Source of the DNA: Sphingobacteriales bacterium
GTDB lineage: Bacteria; Bacteroidota; Bacteroidia; Chitinophagales; Chitinophagaceae
Assembly (NCBI GenBank): GCA_024640385.1
Contig: JAHEFC010000107.1
Coordinates: 4,127 to 10,745 of the forward strand
Length of the DNA: 6,619 nt
Direction: 5' to 3'
Made by a program: the position numbers and the translations under genes. Of the stretch, positions 1 to 5,745 are shown one piece after another. The notes under the pieces are model-generated. The model searched no databases. It saw nothing but the letters and a program-made list of their open reading frames with translations, and was not told where the DNA came from. Positions within the stretch are counted from its first letter, which is position 1. The number at the start of each line of letters is the position of its first letter.

Positions 1-15
1 TACTACAAGGATCTT

Positions 16-1035
16 CTAACTAATATATACCTCTATACTGAGGCCGGGCGAATAATTGGCAAAGGAAACTTTCCCCTGATCATAAATAAGACCTGAAGCC
101 AGGTCTTCTGCAAGAAGCAGGGGTCCATCGGCATCCAGGTGATCCACCAAGGGCGCCAGGTGTAGCATGGCTGCTGTACCAATGGACGATTCGTTCATGC
201 ATCCCAGCATCACCTGCATCCCCAGTCCGCGGGCCTTTTTGATCATGCGCCGTGCCGGTGTGATACCGCTGCATTTGGTGAGCTTGATATTGATGCCATG
301 AAAATGGTTATGGCATTTTTCCACGTCGTTCTCAAACACACAACTTTCATCCGCAAACAACGGGATCTCTGATGCCTTGTACAAAGCGGCCATCCCCTCC
401 CAGTCATCCTTCGCCAGTGGCTGTTCAATGAATTCCACGCCAAGCCGTTTCATTACAGGAAGTTTTTCCAGGGCTTGTTCCAGGGTCCATCCTGCATTGG
501 CGTCTACGCGTAAAGGAACGGTGGTATGTTGTCTTAATTCTGCAAGCAGGTCCATATCCCCGTCAAAACCCACTTTGATCTTATATGCAGGCCAATCTTT
601 CTCCTTCATTTTCCTGACCATGATCTCAGCGGAGTCAATGCCTATGGTATAATCGGTCACGGGAGCTTTCAAAGGATCCAGGTTCCAGAACTGAAAAAGA
701 GGTTTTTTCACCATCTTCCCAAACAGGTCCCAGCCTGCCAAATCCAATGCACATACCAGGAACGGATTTCCGGGAAACAGGTGATGTAAAAAATGCCAGT
801 AGCGTTCGGGATCTGTCAGTGCGAATTTTTCCAGCACGACTCTTTTCTTTTCAAGATCATCAGCCATCTGATCCACCGTGATGTTGTAGTAGTTTATGGC
901 AGGAGCTTCGCCGTATCCTTTCAATCCTTTCCATTCCAGTTCTATAATAAATGTAGGCTGATGCGTTTTTGTCCCTTTTGAAATGGTAAATGGGTATACG
1001 AATGGAAGCTGCCTGGAAAAATGCCTGATATTCAT
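16..1035 (-). CDS. Dipeptide epimerase (enolase superfamily, MLE/AEE subgroup)
   Basis: The 339-residue product is a full-length enolase-superfamily enzyme of the L-Ala-D/L-Glu epimerase type, which inverts the alpha carbon of one residue in a dipeptide, often in recycling of peptidoglycan peptides in the cytoplasm. The N-terminal capping domain is about residues 1-120 and the barrel follows. Visible catalytic features are the KxK pair K152/K154 (AYKIKVG), Mg ligands D178 (VDAN), E204 (EFIEQP) and D229 (ADES), and the opposite general base K251 (NIKLTK). The DxD pair D301/D303 (LDADGP) holds the substrate amino group in this subgroup, and GCMNES is also typical of it. The ATG overlaps the stop of the upstream glucanotransferase gene by 4 bp (ATGA), so it is probably translated by coupling from the same mRNA. 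No terminator is visible in the 15 bases after its stop. Specificity varies within the family, including hydrophobic and Ala-Ala-type dipeptides, so the exact dipeptide cannot be assigned. Confidence 0.93.
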   Translation of the reverse strand: MNIRHFSRQLPFVYPFTISKGTKTHQPTFIIELEWKGLKGYGEAPAINYYNITVDQMADDLEKKRVVLEKFALTDPERYWHFLHHLFPGNPFLVCALDLAGWDLFGKMVKKPLFQFWNLDPLKAPVTDYTIGIDSAEIMVRKMKEKDWPAYKIKVGFDGDMDLLAELRQHTTVPLRVDANAGWTLEQALEKLPVMKRLGVEFIEQPLAKDDWEGMAALYKASEIPLFADESCVFENDVEKCHNHFHGINIKLTKCSGITPARRMIKKARGLGMQVMLGCMNESSIGTAAMLHLAPLVDHLDADGPLLLAEDLASGLIYDQGKVSFANYSPGLSIEVYIS

Positions 1036-3728
1036 ATTCTGCCGCTGGCTGTTATCAGTAGTCGCAGATCGTTAGTGAAACCTTTTTGTCTTAATAGTTC
1101 CTCGAGAGAAATATGCATCCTGTATTTCCAGTAATGTTTGGGATTTGCCGGCACGTTGATTCGTTCCTCATGAGGATCCTGTCTCCTGAGTTTCTCATCA
1201 ATGCCCAGCAGATCCTGCATCTGGAATACCGCCCACATGGAAGGAGAATACAGGTGCTGAATAACCACCTGCCTGTTGATCCATGCTTCGCAGAATAATG
1301 GCGCTTCCCCGTACTGGCCCAGTTCGTTGTTGAAGAATCGCTGCGTTTTACTTCTCTCCTCTTCCCACCAGCCGCGTATAGTGCTCATATCGTGGGTAGA
1401 AGGCGTTACCACTGAAAGGTATGGTGCATCGTTGGGATGAAAGAACTCACGCTTGGGATCTTTAGGCATGCGCTGGATCTCCAGGGACAGGAATCCCAGT
1501 TGCTTCATTACTTCCGGCACGCAAGCGGGTACAAGACCAAGATCTTCGCCGCAGATCAGCATTTTGCTGGCCCTTTTCAAGGCCGGCAATTTTGCAAGGG
1601 CTTCTTTCTTCCAGAAATCATCCTGGCGGCGGAAAAAATAGTCAACATACAATTCCTTCAATTGCTGTTGGGTATTATGATCCAGGTACCTGAATGAGAA
1701 TGTGGACTGCATATTGAACCTGAAATGATAAGCCAGTCCCTGGGATCCTTCCTCTTCGAACAATACCACATTGGATACAAGGTCGAACAGGCCATGTTTA
1801 AGCCTGTCATTTTCTTCATTGGCTTCGTGCTGTATGAAATGGGATTCGATTTTTTTCTGCGTATTGAATTCTTCCTTCAACTGATAATAACCATCACCCA
1901 GTTCCAGCAGAAATGGTTTGATCTTCTTTTCTCCGCCGCCGAACATTTCCCAGAGAATGGAATCATTGATAAAAGGTTCACAGTAACGTTTATGATCGAA
2001 CCATATGCTGCGCATATGGAATTCGGTTATGCGTACGGGTATGGAAGGAACGAAATGGCCCATGATACCTTCCACGGCATGTTCAGGAATTGACCATATG
2101 CGGAAAAAACCAAGAATATGATCGATACGGAAAGCGTCAAAATAACGGCTCATCTGTTCGAACCTGCGTTTCCACCAGGCATAATCATCTTCCTTCATCC
2201 GGTGCCAGTTGTAGGTGGGGAAACCCCAGTTCTGTCCTTTCACCGCAAAATCGTCCGGCGGTGCTCCGGCCTGCATATCCATATTATACAGTTCGGGAGA
2301 GGTCCAGGCATCAACGCTGTTCCTGTTCACGCCAATGGGAATATCACCTTTCACAATGATGCCATGTTTGTTGGCATAATCATGGGCCTCCTGCAATTGA
2401 AGATGCAGATGGTATTGCGTAAAATAATATATCGCGATCTTGTCGTAATATTTCTGAGACGGCGCACAGAGTTTTTCGATCTGTTTTACATCAAACACAG
2501 AGTGGCTTTTCCATGTGCGGAAATCGGCACTTCCGTATTTATCGCGGAGATAACTGTATGCTGCATAGGGAACCAGCCAGTCTTTATTTTCTTCGAAGAA
2601 CCGGAGGTAGGATTCAGATGAGAATACTTTGTCTTTCTGTAACTGGTAGAGATCTTCGATCACGCCGATCTTAAAATTCATCACGGCTTCATAGTCCATA
2701 TCAGGCAGATCATTCAGTTGTTTCTGCTTTTTCCGCAGCGACTTGATCGAACCTTCAAATTCTTTACCCGCTACTTTCTCCAGGTTCAGGAACATGGGGT
2801 GCAAAGCGAAAGCGGATATGGCTGAATATGGATAGGAGTCCGTCCAGGTATGCGTTGAGATGGTATCGTTCACAGGCAGGATCTGTATCAGTTTCATTCC
2901 TGTTGCCTTGGCCCAGTCCACCAATAATTTAATATCAACAAACTCACCCACACCTGTCCCCCGGTCTGACCTCAGACTGAATACAGGAATTGCCACCCCC
3001 GTTCCATGCCAGGTGGCATTGGGCAATTGAGCAAAACCATCCCGGGCAACAGTGACCTTGCCAGGGCGGCTCAATGAATCCAGCGACCTGTTCTCACCAC
3101 TTTCATAAGCAGTGAATTTTTTCACCTTAGCGTCATAGACTCCGTATTTATATTCGATGGGGAATCTGGCACCGGATAGGTTGATCTTCAGCGTCCACCA
3201 GTCGTTCTCTTTGTTCATCAGCACTGCACCTTCACTTTTCCATCCCCCCAGTTCCGGAATGCTTCCCACAATGCAAAGGCATTCATGTTTTCTCAACAAT
3301 GGTGCTTTAACCTGGAAAACATGGGTGCTGCCGCGGTAAGGTCTCGGCTTTGAAATGGCTCTGGAAACAGGTAATAATACTTTCTGGAATGGTGCAGTGA
3401 AAAAAGCATTCTCGAATGTTCCGGCAAAATTCCATGTATCATAACAATCCAGTTCTTCGGCCGTGATCCTCGATAATTCCACCAGGCGGTCGTTGCCCCA
3501 TTCATTGATCAGGTCACCATGCTCTTCACGTAAAACATAGTTATAGGTGAATGATTCAGGTTTTTCCTCTTCTTTCAAATGAAGTGTTGCTTCCCAGAAT
3601 TGGGCATCCAGGTAGTTCATTGCTAAAGCATCAGTTGCTATTGAAGATCCGAGTTGCGGAATTGTTCCCGATATATGCAGAGATTGGCCGGGCCGTGTTG
3701 TAAAACGGAGGAAAAAGCGAATGGTCAT
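1032..3728 (-). CDS. malQ: 4-alpha-glucanotransferase, DPE2-like (CBM20-CBM20-GH77)
   Basis: The 898-residue product (from the ATG at 3728) is a cytoplasmic disproportionating enzyme that transfers glucosyl or maltosyl units between maltose/malto-oligosaccharides and alpha-glucans. Two CBM20 starch-binding modules come first, about residues 1-118 (SGTIPQLG) and 134-225 (VGSIPELGGWKSEG). GH77 follows from about 240, with RGTGVGEF (256-263), LPVND (284-288), nucleophile D536 (FRIDH), acid/base E728 (GEDLG) and D780 (STHDM). Nucleophile and acid/base lie 192 residues apart, against about 50 in ordinary MalQ. That is the ~140-residue insertion that marks plant-type DPE2, as do length and CBM20 pair. 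The frame stays open to an ATG at 3782, but the 18 extra residues are not CBM20-like and cover the promoter region, so I chose 3728. No Shine-Dalgarno is visible. A TATATTTT on the minus strand (3757-3750) is a weak -7 candidate. First gene of a two-gene operon. The symbol malQ is by family; DPE2-type substrate preference is inferred. Confidence 0.95.
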   Translation of the reverse strand: MTIRFFLRFTTRPGQSLHISGTIPQLGSSIATDALAMNYLDAQFWEATLHLKEEEKPESFTYNYVLREEHGDLINEWGNDRLVELSRITAEELDCYDTWNFAGTFENAFFTAPFQKVLLPVSRAISKPRPYRGSTHVFQVKAPLLRKHECLCIVGSIPELGGWKSEGAVLMNKENDWWTLKINLSGARFPIEYKYGVYDAKVKKFTAYESGENRSLDSLSRPGKVTVARDGFAQLPNATWHGTGVAIPVFSLRSDRGTGVGEFVDIKLLVDWAKATGMKLIQILPVNDTISTHTWTDSYPYSAISAFALHPMFLNLEKVAGKEFEGSIKSLRKKQKQLNDLPDMDYEAVMNFKIGVIEDLYQLQKDKVFSSESYLRFFEENKDWLVPYAAYSYLRDKYGSADFRTWKSHSVFDVKQIEKLCAPSQKYYDKIAIYYFTQYHLHLQLQEAHDYANKHGIIVKGDIPIGVNRNSVDAWTSPELYNMDMQAGAPPDDFAVKGQNWGFPTYNWHRMKEDDYAWWKRRFEQMSRYFDAFRIDHILGFFRIWSIPEHAVEGIMGHFVPSIPVRITEFHMRSIWFDHKRYCEPFINDSILWEMFGGGEKKIKPFLLELGDGYYQLKEEFNTQKKIESHFIQHEANEENDRLKHGLFDLVSNVVLFEEEGSQGLAYHFRFNMQSTFSFRYLDHNTQQQLKELYVDYFFRRQDDFWKKEALAKLPALKRASKMLICGEDLGLVPACVPEVMKQLGFLSLEIQRMPKDPKREFFHPNDAPYLSVVTPSTHDMSTIRGWWEEERSKTQRFFNNELGQYGEAPLFCEAWINRQVVIQHLYSPSMWAVFQMQDLLGIDEKLRRQDPHEERINVPANPKHYWKYRMHISLEELLRQKGFTNDLRLLITASGRI

Positions 3729-3794
3729 GCAAGTTGGGTTTGGGCTATAAAAATATAGTAAGCTAGTGTAAATGATACACATTATATTGGTTTT

Positions 3795-3810
3795 CTTCTG
3801 AATTCAGAAG
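3795..3810. promoter_or_regulatory. Perfect 16-bp palindrome in a divergent intergenic region
   Basis: CTTCTGAATTCAGAAG is a perfect inverted repeat without spacer. It lies between the divergent starts of the glucanotransferase operon (start 3728, minus) and the small membrane peptide gene (start 3841, plus). It sits just upstream of the -7-like element at 3819-3826, about where the -33 region would be. A dimeric regulator could bind here and act on either gene. No regulator gene is nearby, and I do not recognise the motif. Confidence 0.35.
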
Positions 3811-3818
3811 GAAGCCAT

Positions 3819-3826
3819 TATATTCG
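3819..3826 (+). promoter_or_regulatory. Possible -7 element upstream of the small membrane peptide gene
   Basis: TATATTCG matches the Bacteroidota -7 consensus TAnnTTTG in all but one base and lies 15 bases before the ATG at 3841. There is no good TTG at the usual 19-21 base spacing; the palindrome at 3795-3810 occupies that place. Transcription from here would give a very short or nearly leaderless mRNA. Confidence 0.3.
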
Positions 3827-3840
3827 CAAAAATTTTCTTC

Positions 3841-3990
3841 ATGGAATCCAAATCAAGAGGTATTTACTGGCTTATGTTTTTTGCTTCTATTGCCCTTTGC
3901 GTAGGGGTTTACCTGTTCCTCCCTTCCATGACTTCTTTGACTGTGGTTCCACTGGTTACTTCCCTGGTTAAGGCTCTTGACCTTATCTGA
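3841..3990 (+). CDS. Small single-pass membrane peptide, 49 aa, unknown function
   Basis: An ATG-to-TGA frame of 49 residues begins MESKSRGIYW, continues with a hydrophobic span at about residues 10-29 (LMFFASIALC VGVYLFLP) and ends in a mildly hydrophobic tail finishing LVKALDLI. The basic N-terminus (K4, R6) before the membrane span predicts N-in topology. Support as a real gene: a coherent membrane-segment design, a -7-like promoter element just upstream, and a hairpin about 20 bases after the stop. It lies divergent from the glucanotransferase operon. No Shine-Dalgarno is seen, as for the other genes here. I do not recognise the family; a chance frame remains possible. Confidence 0.5.
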   Translation: MESKSRGIYWLMFFASIALCVGVYLFLPSMTSLTVVPLVTSLVKALDLI

Positions 3991-4011
3991 GAAGCTCTTA
4001 ACTCCTTCTTT

Positions 4012-4041
4012 TTGAACGGATAGCTGAAAATATCCGTTTGA
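4012..4041 (+). terminator. Hairpin after the small membrane peptide gene, possible terminator
   Basis: AACGGATA (4015-4022) and TATCCGTT (4031-4038) form an 8-bp perfect stem with an 8-base loop. It extends to 4012/4041 through two wobble pairs and one A-T pair. A run of five T (4048-4052) follows only after a gap, so termination would be imperfect. A second short hairpin, GCCCTT-TTC-AAGGGC, lies directly downstream at 4053-4067. Position 22 bases after the stop at 3990 fits a terminator. Confidence 0.4.
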
Positions 4042-4067
4042 GTTGCCTTTTTGCCCTTTTCAAGGGC

Positions 4068-4308
4068 CGCGTCTTCATGCATATACTCCGCTCATCCGCC
4101 ATTACCGTCGGTTATCACGTCATCACCATCCTTAACAAAGCTTTAGTAACAAAAAGCCCAAAACGCCGTCTCATATAGTATAGTCTACCAGGATTATAGC
4201 TCTTTGAATATTATTTAAATTCCGGCCAAAAAAGCTACAGATATAGCGATTTGGAATAGCTAAGTGCCCCTATTTTGAATAATTTTTAATTTTTCTTAAC
4301 CTTGGGTA
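4068..4308. other. AT-rich intergenic stretch, no gene recognised
   Basis: I see no supported coding region, tRNA, or known RNA motif here. A 33-codon frame from the ATG at 4077 to the TAG at 4178 has no membrane span, start signal or conserved look. From about 4140 the sequence becomes clearly more AT-rich towards the promoter at 4309. A loose AGCTA...TAGCT inverted repeat (4233-4237/4257-4261) is probably chance. Confidence 0.5.
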
Positions 4309-4339
4309 TTTGACGATTCGCGAATATGGATTATCTTTG
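4309..4339 (+). promoter_or_regulatory. Consensus Bacteroidota sigma-A-type promoter
   Basis: TTTG at 4309-4312 (-33 element) is followed after exactly 19 bases by TATCTTTG at 4332-4339, a perfect TAnnTTTG -7 element. Both sequences and the spacing match the established Bacteroidota primary sigma consensus. Transcription would start near 4345, about 185 bases before the ATG of the repeat protein at 4532. The spacer holds a 10-bp palindrome, ATTCGCGAAT (4316-4325), which could be an operator but is short enough to occur by chance. Confidence 0.8.
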
Positions 4340-4380
4340 CGGCACCAATCCAAACGACTGCAGCCAGTATAAGGGCACTA

Positions 4381-4433
4381 GAATTCAGGAATGTCCGTTA
4401 TATAAAGATAAAAATGACCATTTATCCTGATTC
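4381..4433 (+). promoter_or_regulatory. Imperfect long hairpin in the 5' leader of the repeat protein
   Basis: GAATTCAGGA (4381-4390) pairs with TCCTGATTC (4425-4433) in a 9-bp stem with one bulged T, enclosing about 34 A/T-rich bases. The stem lies within the predicted ~185-base leader between the promoter at 4309-4339 and the ATG at 4532. It could stabilise the mRNA or be a binding site. It does not match any riboswitch I recognise, and no terminator or anti-terminator pair is evident. Near-repeats of CATAGTA follow at 4443 and 4460. Confidence 0.35.
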
Positions 4434-4531
4434 CTAACCAAACATAGTAATAGGTATTGCATAGTAGTAGAATCGAATGTAACTTTGAAACGAATTAGCT
4501 AGTCAGATAGAAAGAAACAATAGAAAAACAA

Positions 4532-5203
4532 ATGAAACAGAAGATGAATCAAGTGACTCCAAAGGCAGGAACACTTAAACAGACAAGTTGGAAACTACTT
4601 CAGAACGTATCCACTAAATTAATTGCCTCAGTTCTGATGTTGGCTGTAATAGCCCTGACACCAGTCTCCCTCATTGCAGGTATTAAAAATGGAGACTCTT
4701 GTTGCAAAACAAGTAAAGTGGCTGACTTCCCGAAAAATGTTAACCTGACCCTTCCATCCACAGAAATGGTGAAGAAGGCTGACAGTGAGATGAACAGGAA
4801 CCTGTACAAATCACTCAGGGAAAGCAAGATCACGCGATTTGCGAAATTATTCGCTGCCGCCGATGCAGAGATCAATTGGATCTTCAAGGGTGAAACAACT
4901 GTAAGCAGCTTCCCGGCTGTTCATGCAGATGAGACCATGAGTGCCAATTTTGCTGCAGAGCACATCAGCAGAACATTCGCAGTAAACGCAGACGCTGATA
5001 TCAATGACATCTTCATTGCTGAAAACGAAGGCATTAAAGGTTCTTGGACTTCAGTAAATGCAGACGACCAGATCAATACCCTGTTCAATGCTGAGAACAT
5101 CAGGATGCCTGGCCAGGACAGCTTCAGCAAAGCTGATCTCGAAATTCATCAGAACATGATGAATGACCAGGCTGCACAGTTCGCAGTGAACAGCGCAAAA
5201 TAA
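4532..5203 (+). CDS. Exported or membrane-anchored repeat protein of unknown function, 223 aa
   Basis: I do not recognise the family. The N-terminus is a 29-residue basic region followed by a hydrophobic segment at about residues 30-50 (LIASVLMLAVIALTPVSLIAG), which is a long signal peptide or an N-terminal anchor. There is no lipobox; a C57-C58 pair follows. The mature part has about six degenerate 21-27-residue repeats starting near D84, D111, D133, D154, D178 and D202, with a consensus like A-D-x-x-I-N-x-x-F-x-A-E-N followed by a variable stretch and an aromatic residue. It is polar and acidic, rich in Ala, Asn and Asp, and has no catalytic motif that I can see. A consensus promoter ~190 bases upstream, an A-rich region before the ATG (no Shine-Dalgarno) and a strong terminator 26 bases after the stop make it a monocistronic, probably well-expressed gene. 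An alternative ATG lies at 4544. Function is unknown; a periplasmic or surface structural role is only a guess. Confidence 0.85.
   Translation: MKQKMNQVTPKAGTLKQTSWKLLQNVSTKLIASVLMLAVIALTPVSLIAGIKNGDSCCKTSKVADFPKNVNLTLPSTEMVKKADSEMNRNLYKSLRESKITRFAKLFAAADAEINWIFKGETTVSSFPAVHADETMSANFAAEHISRTFAVNADADINDIFIAENEGIKGSWTSVNADDQINTLFNAENIRMPGQDSFSKADLEIHQNMMNDQAAQFAVNSAK
4778..5188 (+). repeat. Six degenerate ~24-residue protein repeats
   Basis: Within the 223-residue protein, blocks can be aligned on an AD pair: KKADSEMNRNL, AADAEINWIF, HADETMSANF, NADADINDIF, NADDQINTLF and SKADLEIHQNM. Spacing between successive Asp residues is 27, 22, 21, 24 and 24. Blocks 2, 4 and 5 are closest to one another, with AD-x-x-IN-x-[IL]-F, and blocks 3-5 share AE[HN] just after. 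DNA identity between blocks is low, so the duplication is old or under protein-level constraint. Confidence 0.6.
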
Positions 5204-5228
5204 TCAGTCAGTTGGTTTGTTTTTGGAG

Positions 5229-5256
5229 AACCGGCGTAATCATCGCCGGTTTTTTT
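5229..5256 (+). terminator. Rho-independent terminator of the repeat-protein gene
   Basis: ACCGGCG (5230-5236) and CGCCGGT (5244-5250) form a perfect 7-bp GC-rich stem, extended by A5229-T5251, with a 7-base loop TAATCAT. A run of seven T (5250-5256) follows immediately. It lies 26 bases after the repeat-protein stop and separates that gene from rnpB. On the other strand the hairpin is not followed by a T-run, so it should act in one direction only. Confidence 0.9.
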
Positions 5257-5260
5257 GTTT

Positions 5261-5268
5261 TAATTTTA
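5261..5268 (+). promoter_or_regulatory. Possible -7 element for rnpB
   Basis: TAATTTTA matches TAnnTTTG in seven of eight positions. It ends two bases before the first base of helix P1 (5271), so the start of transcription would fall close to the mature 5' end. No TTG is seen at the normal -33 distance; that region is the preceding terminator hairpin. rnpB must have its own promoter or depend on read-through, and this is the best candidate. Confidence 0.3.
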
Positions 5269-5270
5269 TG

Positions 5271-5740
5271 AACCTGCAAACACGGGTTATCGTCCCGATC
5301 ATATCGGGAAGGAAAGTCTGGACAGCATAGAGCAGCTTACCGGTGAATAGCCGGGCCCTGGGGGCAGCCCCGGGGACAGAGAGTGCCACAGAGAATTACT
5401 GCTATTCCGGGTGCTTGCAACAGGTTGCAGGTTCCAGGTGGCAGGTTGCAGTAGATAATTTATTGCAACCTGCAACCTGCCGCCTGCAACCTGTTGTAAG
5501 TACTCAGAAAGTCAAGGTGAAAATGTGGGGTAAGAGCCCACAACTGCTCATGGTAACATGACCAGGGGGTAAACCTTAAGTGCTGAAATGCCATGTATAG
5601 TAACGGTGAGGGTGGCTCGCCCGATCCCGAAAGGGAACGTTACAGGGTAGGCAGATCGATCCCGGGGGGTAACTTCCGGGACAGATAAATGATAACCACT
5701 CTTAGGAGTACAGGATCCGGCTTACAGTGTTTGCAGGTTT
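5271..5740 (+). ncRNA. rnpB: RNase P RNA (type A) with expanded P12
   Basis: This is the catalytic RNA that, with RnpA protein, matures tRNA 5' ends. CR-I reads GGAAGGAAAGTCTGGACAG and continues CATAGAGCAG. CR-V is ACAGGATCCGGCTTA (5710-5724). P1 is 13 perfect pairs (5271-5283/5727-5739). P2 is GGTTATC/GATAACC (5285-5291/5691-5697). P3 is TCCCGAT-CAT-ATCGGGA (5293-5309). The P4 pseudoknot is 5314-5322/5716-5723 with the conserved bulged U at 5317. Also visible are P8 (5340-5354), P9 (GGGG-CAG-CCCC), P13 (TGTGGG/CCCACA, 5524-5542), P14 (CATG-GTAA-CATG), the tRNA-CCA-binding GGT in L15 (5568-5570), a GAAA-capped hairpin (5625-5636), P18 with a GTAA loop (5661-5680) and P19 (ACTC-TTAG-GAGT). Length is about 470 nt against 350-400 usual, the excess being the repeat hairpin in P12. 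P4 keeps pairing through a matched A5322-T5716 change, which argues for function. G5714 departs from the usual ACAGAA. Confidence 0.96.
5409..5505 (+). repeat. Inverted heptamer-repeat hairpin inserted in P12 of rnpB
   Basis: The left arm (5421-5451) is four tandem copies of a CAGGTTG-type heptamer and the right arm (5464-5491) four copies of the complementary TGCAACC type. The arms pair in a single register, each paired position summing to 10914. Pairs 5411-5431/5483-5503 are unbroken with two G-U, a short internal loop follows, then 5435-5439/5475-5479 and 5441-5454/5460-5473, closing on a five-base ATAAT loop. Variant heptamers CAGGTGG (left) and TGCCGCC (right) are complementary to each other one unit out of register. 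It sits where type A RNase P RNAs have the variable P12 helix. Its dispersed-element origin is inferred. Confidence 0.9.
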
Positions 5741-5745
5741 TTTTT
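5727..5745 (+). terminator. 3' end of rnpB: P1 strand plus U-tract
   Basis: The 3' strand of P1 (5727-5739) runs directly into eight T (5738-5745). No strong local hairpin precedes the T-run, so the stem that would release polymerase is the long-range P1 helix itself. The last two T are also part of the stop codon of the converging Smr gene. Confidence 0.6.

Noticed and set aside
2118..2621. 167-codon plus-strand open frame inside the glucanotransferase gene
   Set aside because: It is antisense to well-conserved GH77 sequence, has no start signal, and its sequence looks like a shadow with no domain features.
3729..3782. 18-residue N-terminal extension of the glucanotransferase from the ATG at 3782
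   Set aside because: The extension has no CBM20 similarity and lies in the AT-rich promoter region; the ATG at 3728 begins exactly at the first strand of the CBM20 fold.
4053..4067. GCCCTT-TTC-AAGGGC hairpin as a second terminator
   Set aside because: The T-run precedes rather than follows the stem on the plus strand, and on the minus strand it is followed by A, so it does not make an intrinsic terminator in either direction.
4077..4178. 33-codon open frame starting MHILRSSAIT
   Set aside because: It has no membrane segment, promoter, start-site signal or composition supporting coding; it is within chance expectation.
5411..5503. CRISPR-like array or transposon end suggested by the tandem repeats
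   Set aside because: Units are seven bases without spacers, arranged as a symmetric inverted array, with no transposase or target-site duplication visible; they are part of an RNA helix.
5343..5561. 72-codon open frame across rnpB
   Set aside because: It lies wholly within RNase P RNA helices and the heptamer repeat; its translation is simply repeat-derived sequence.
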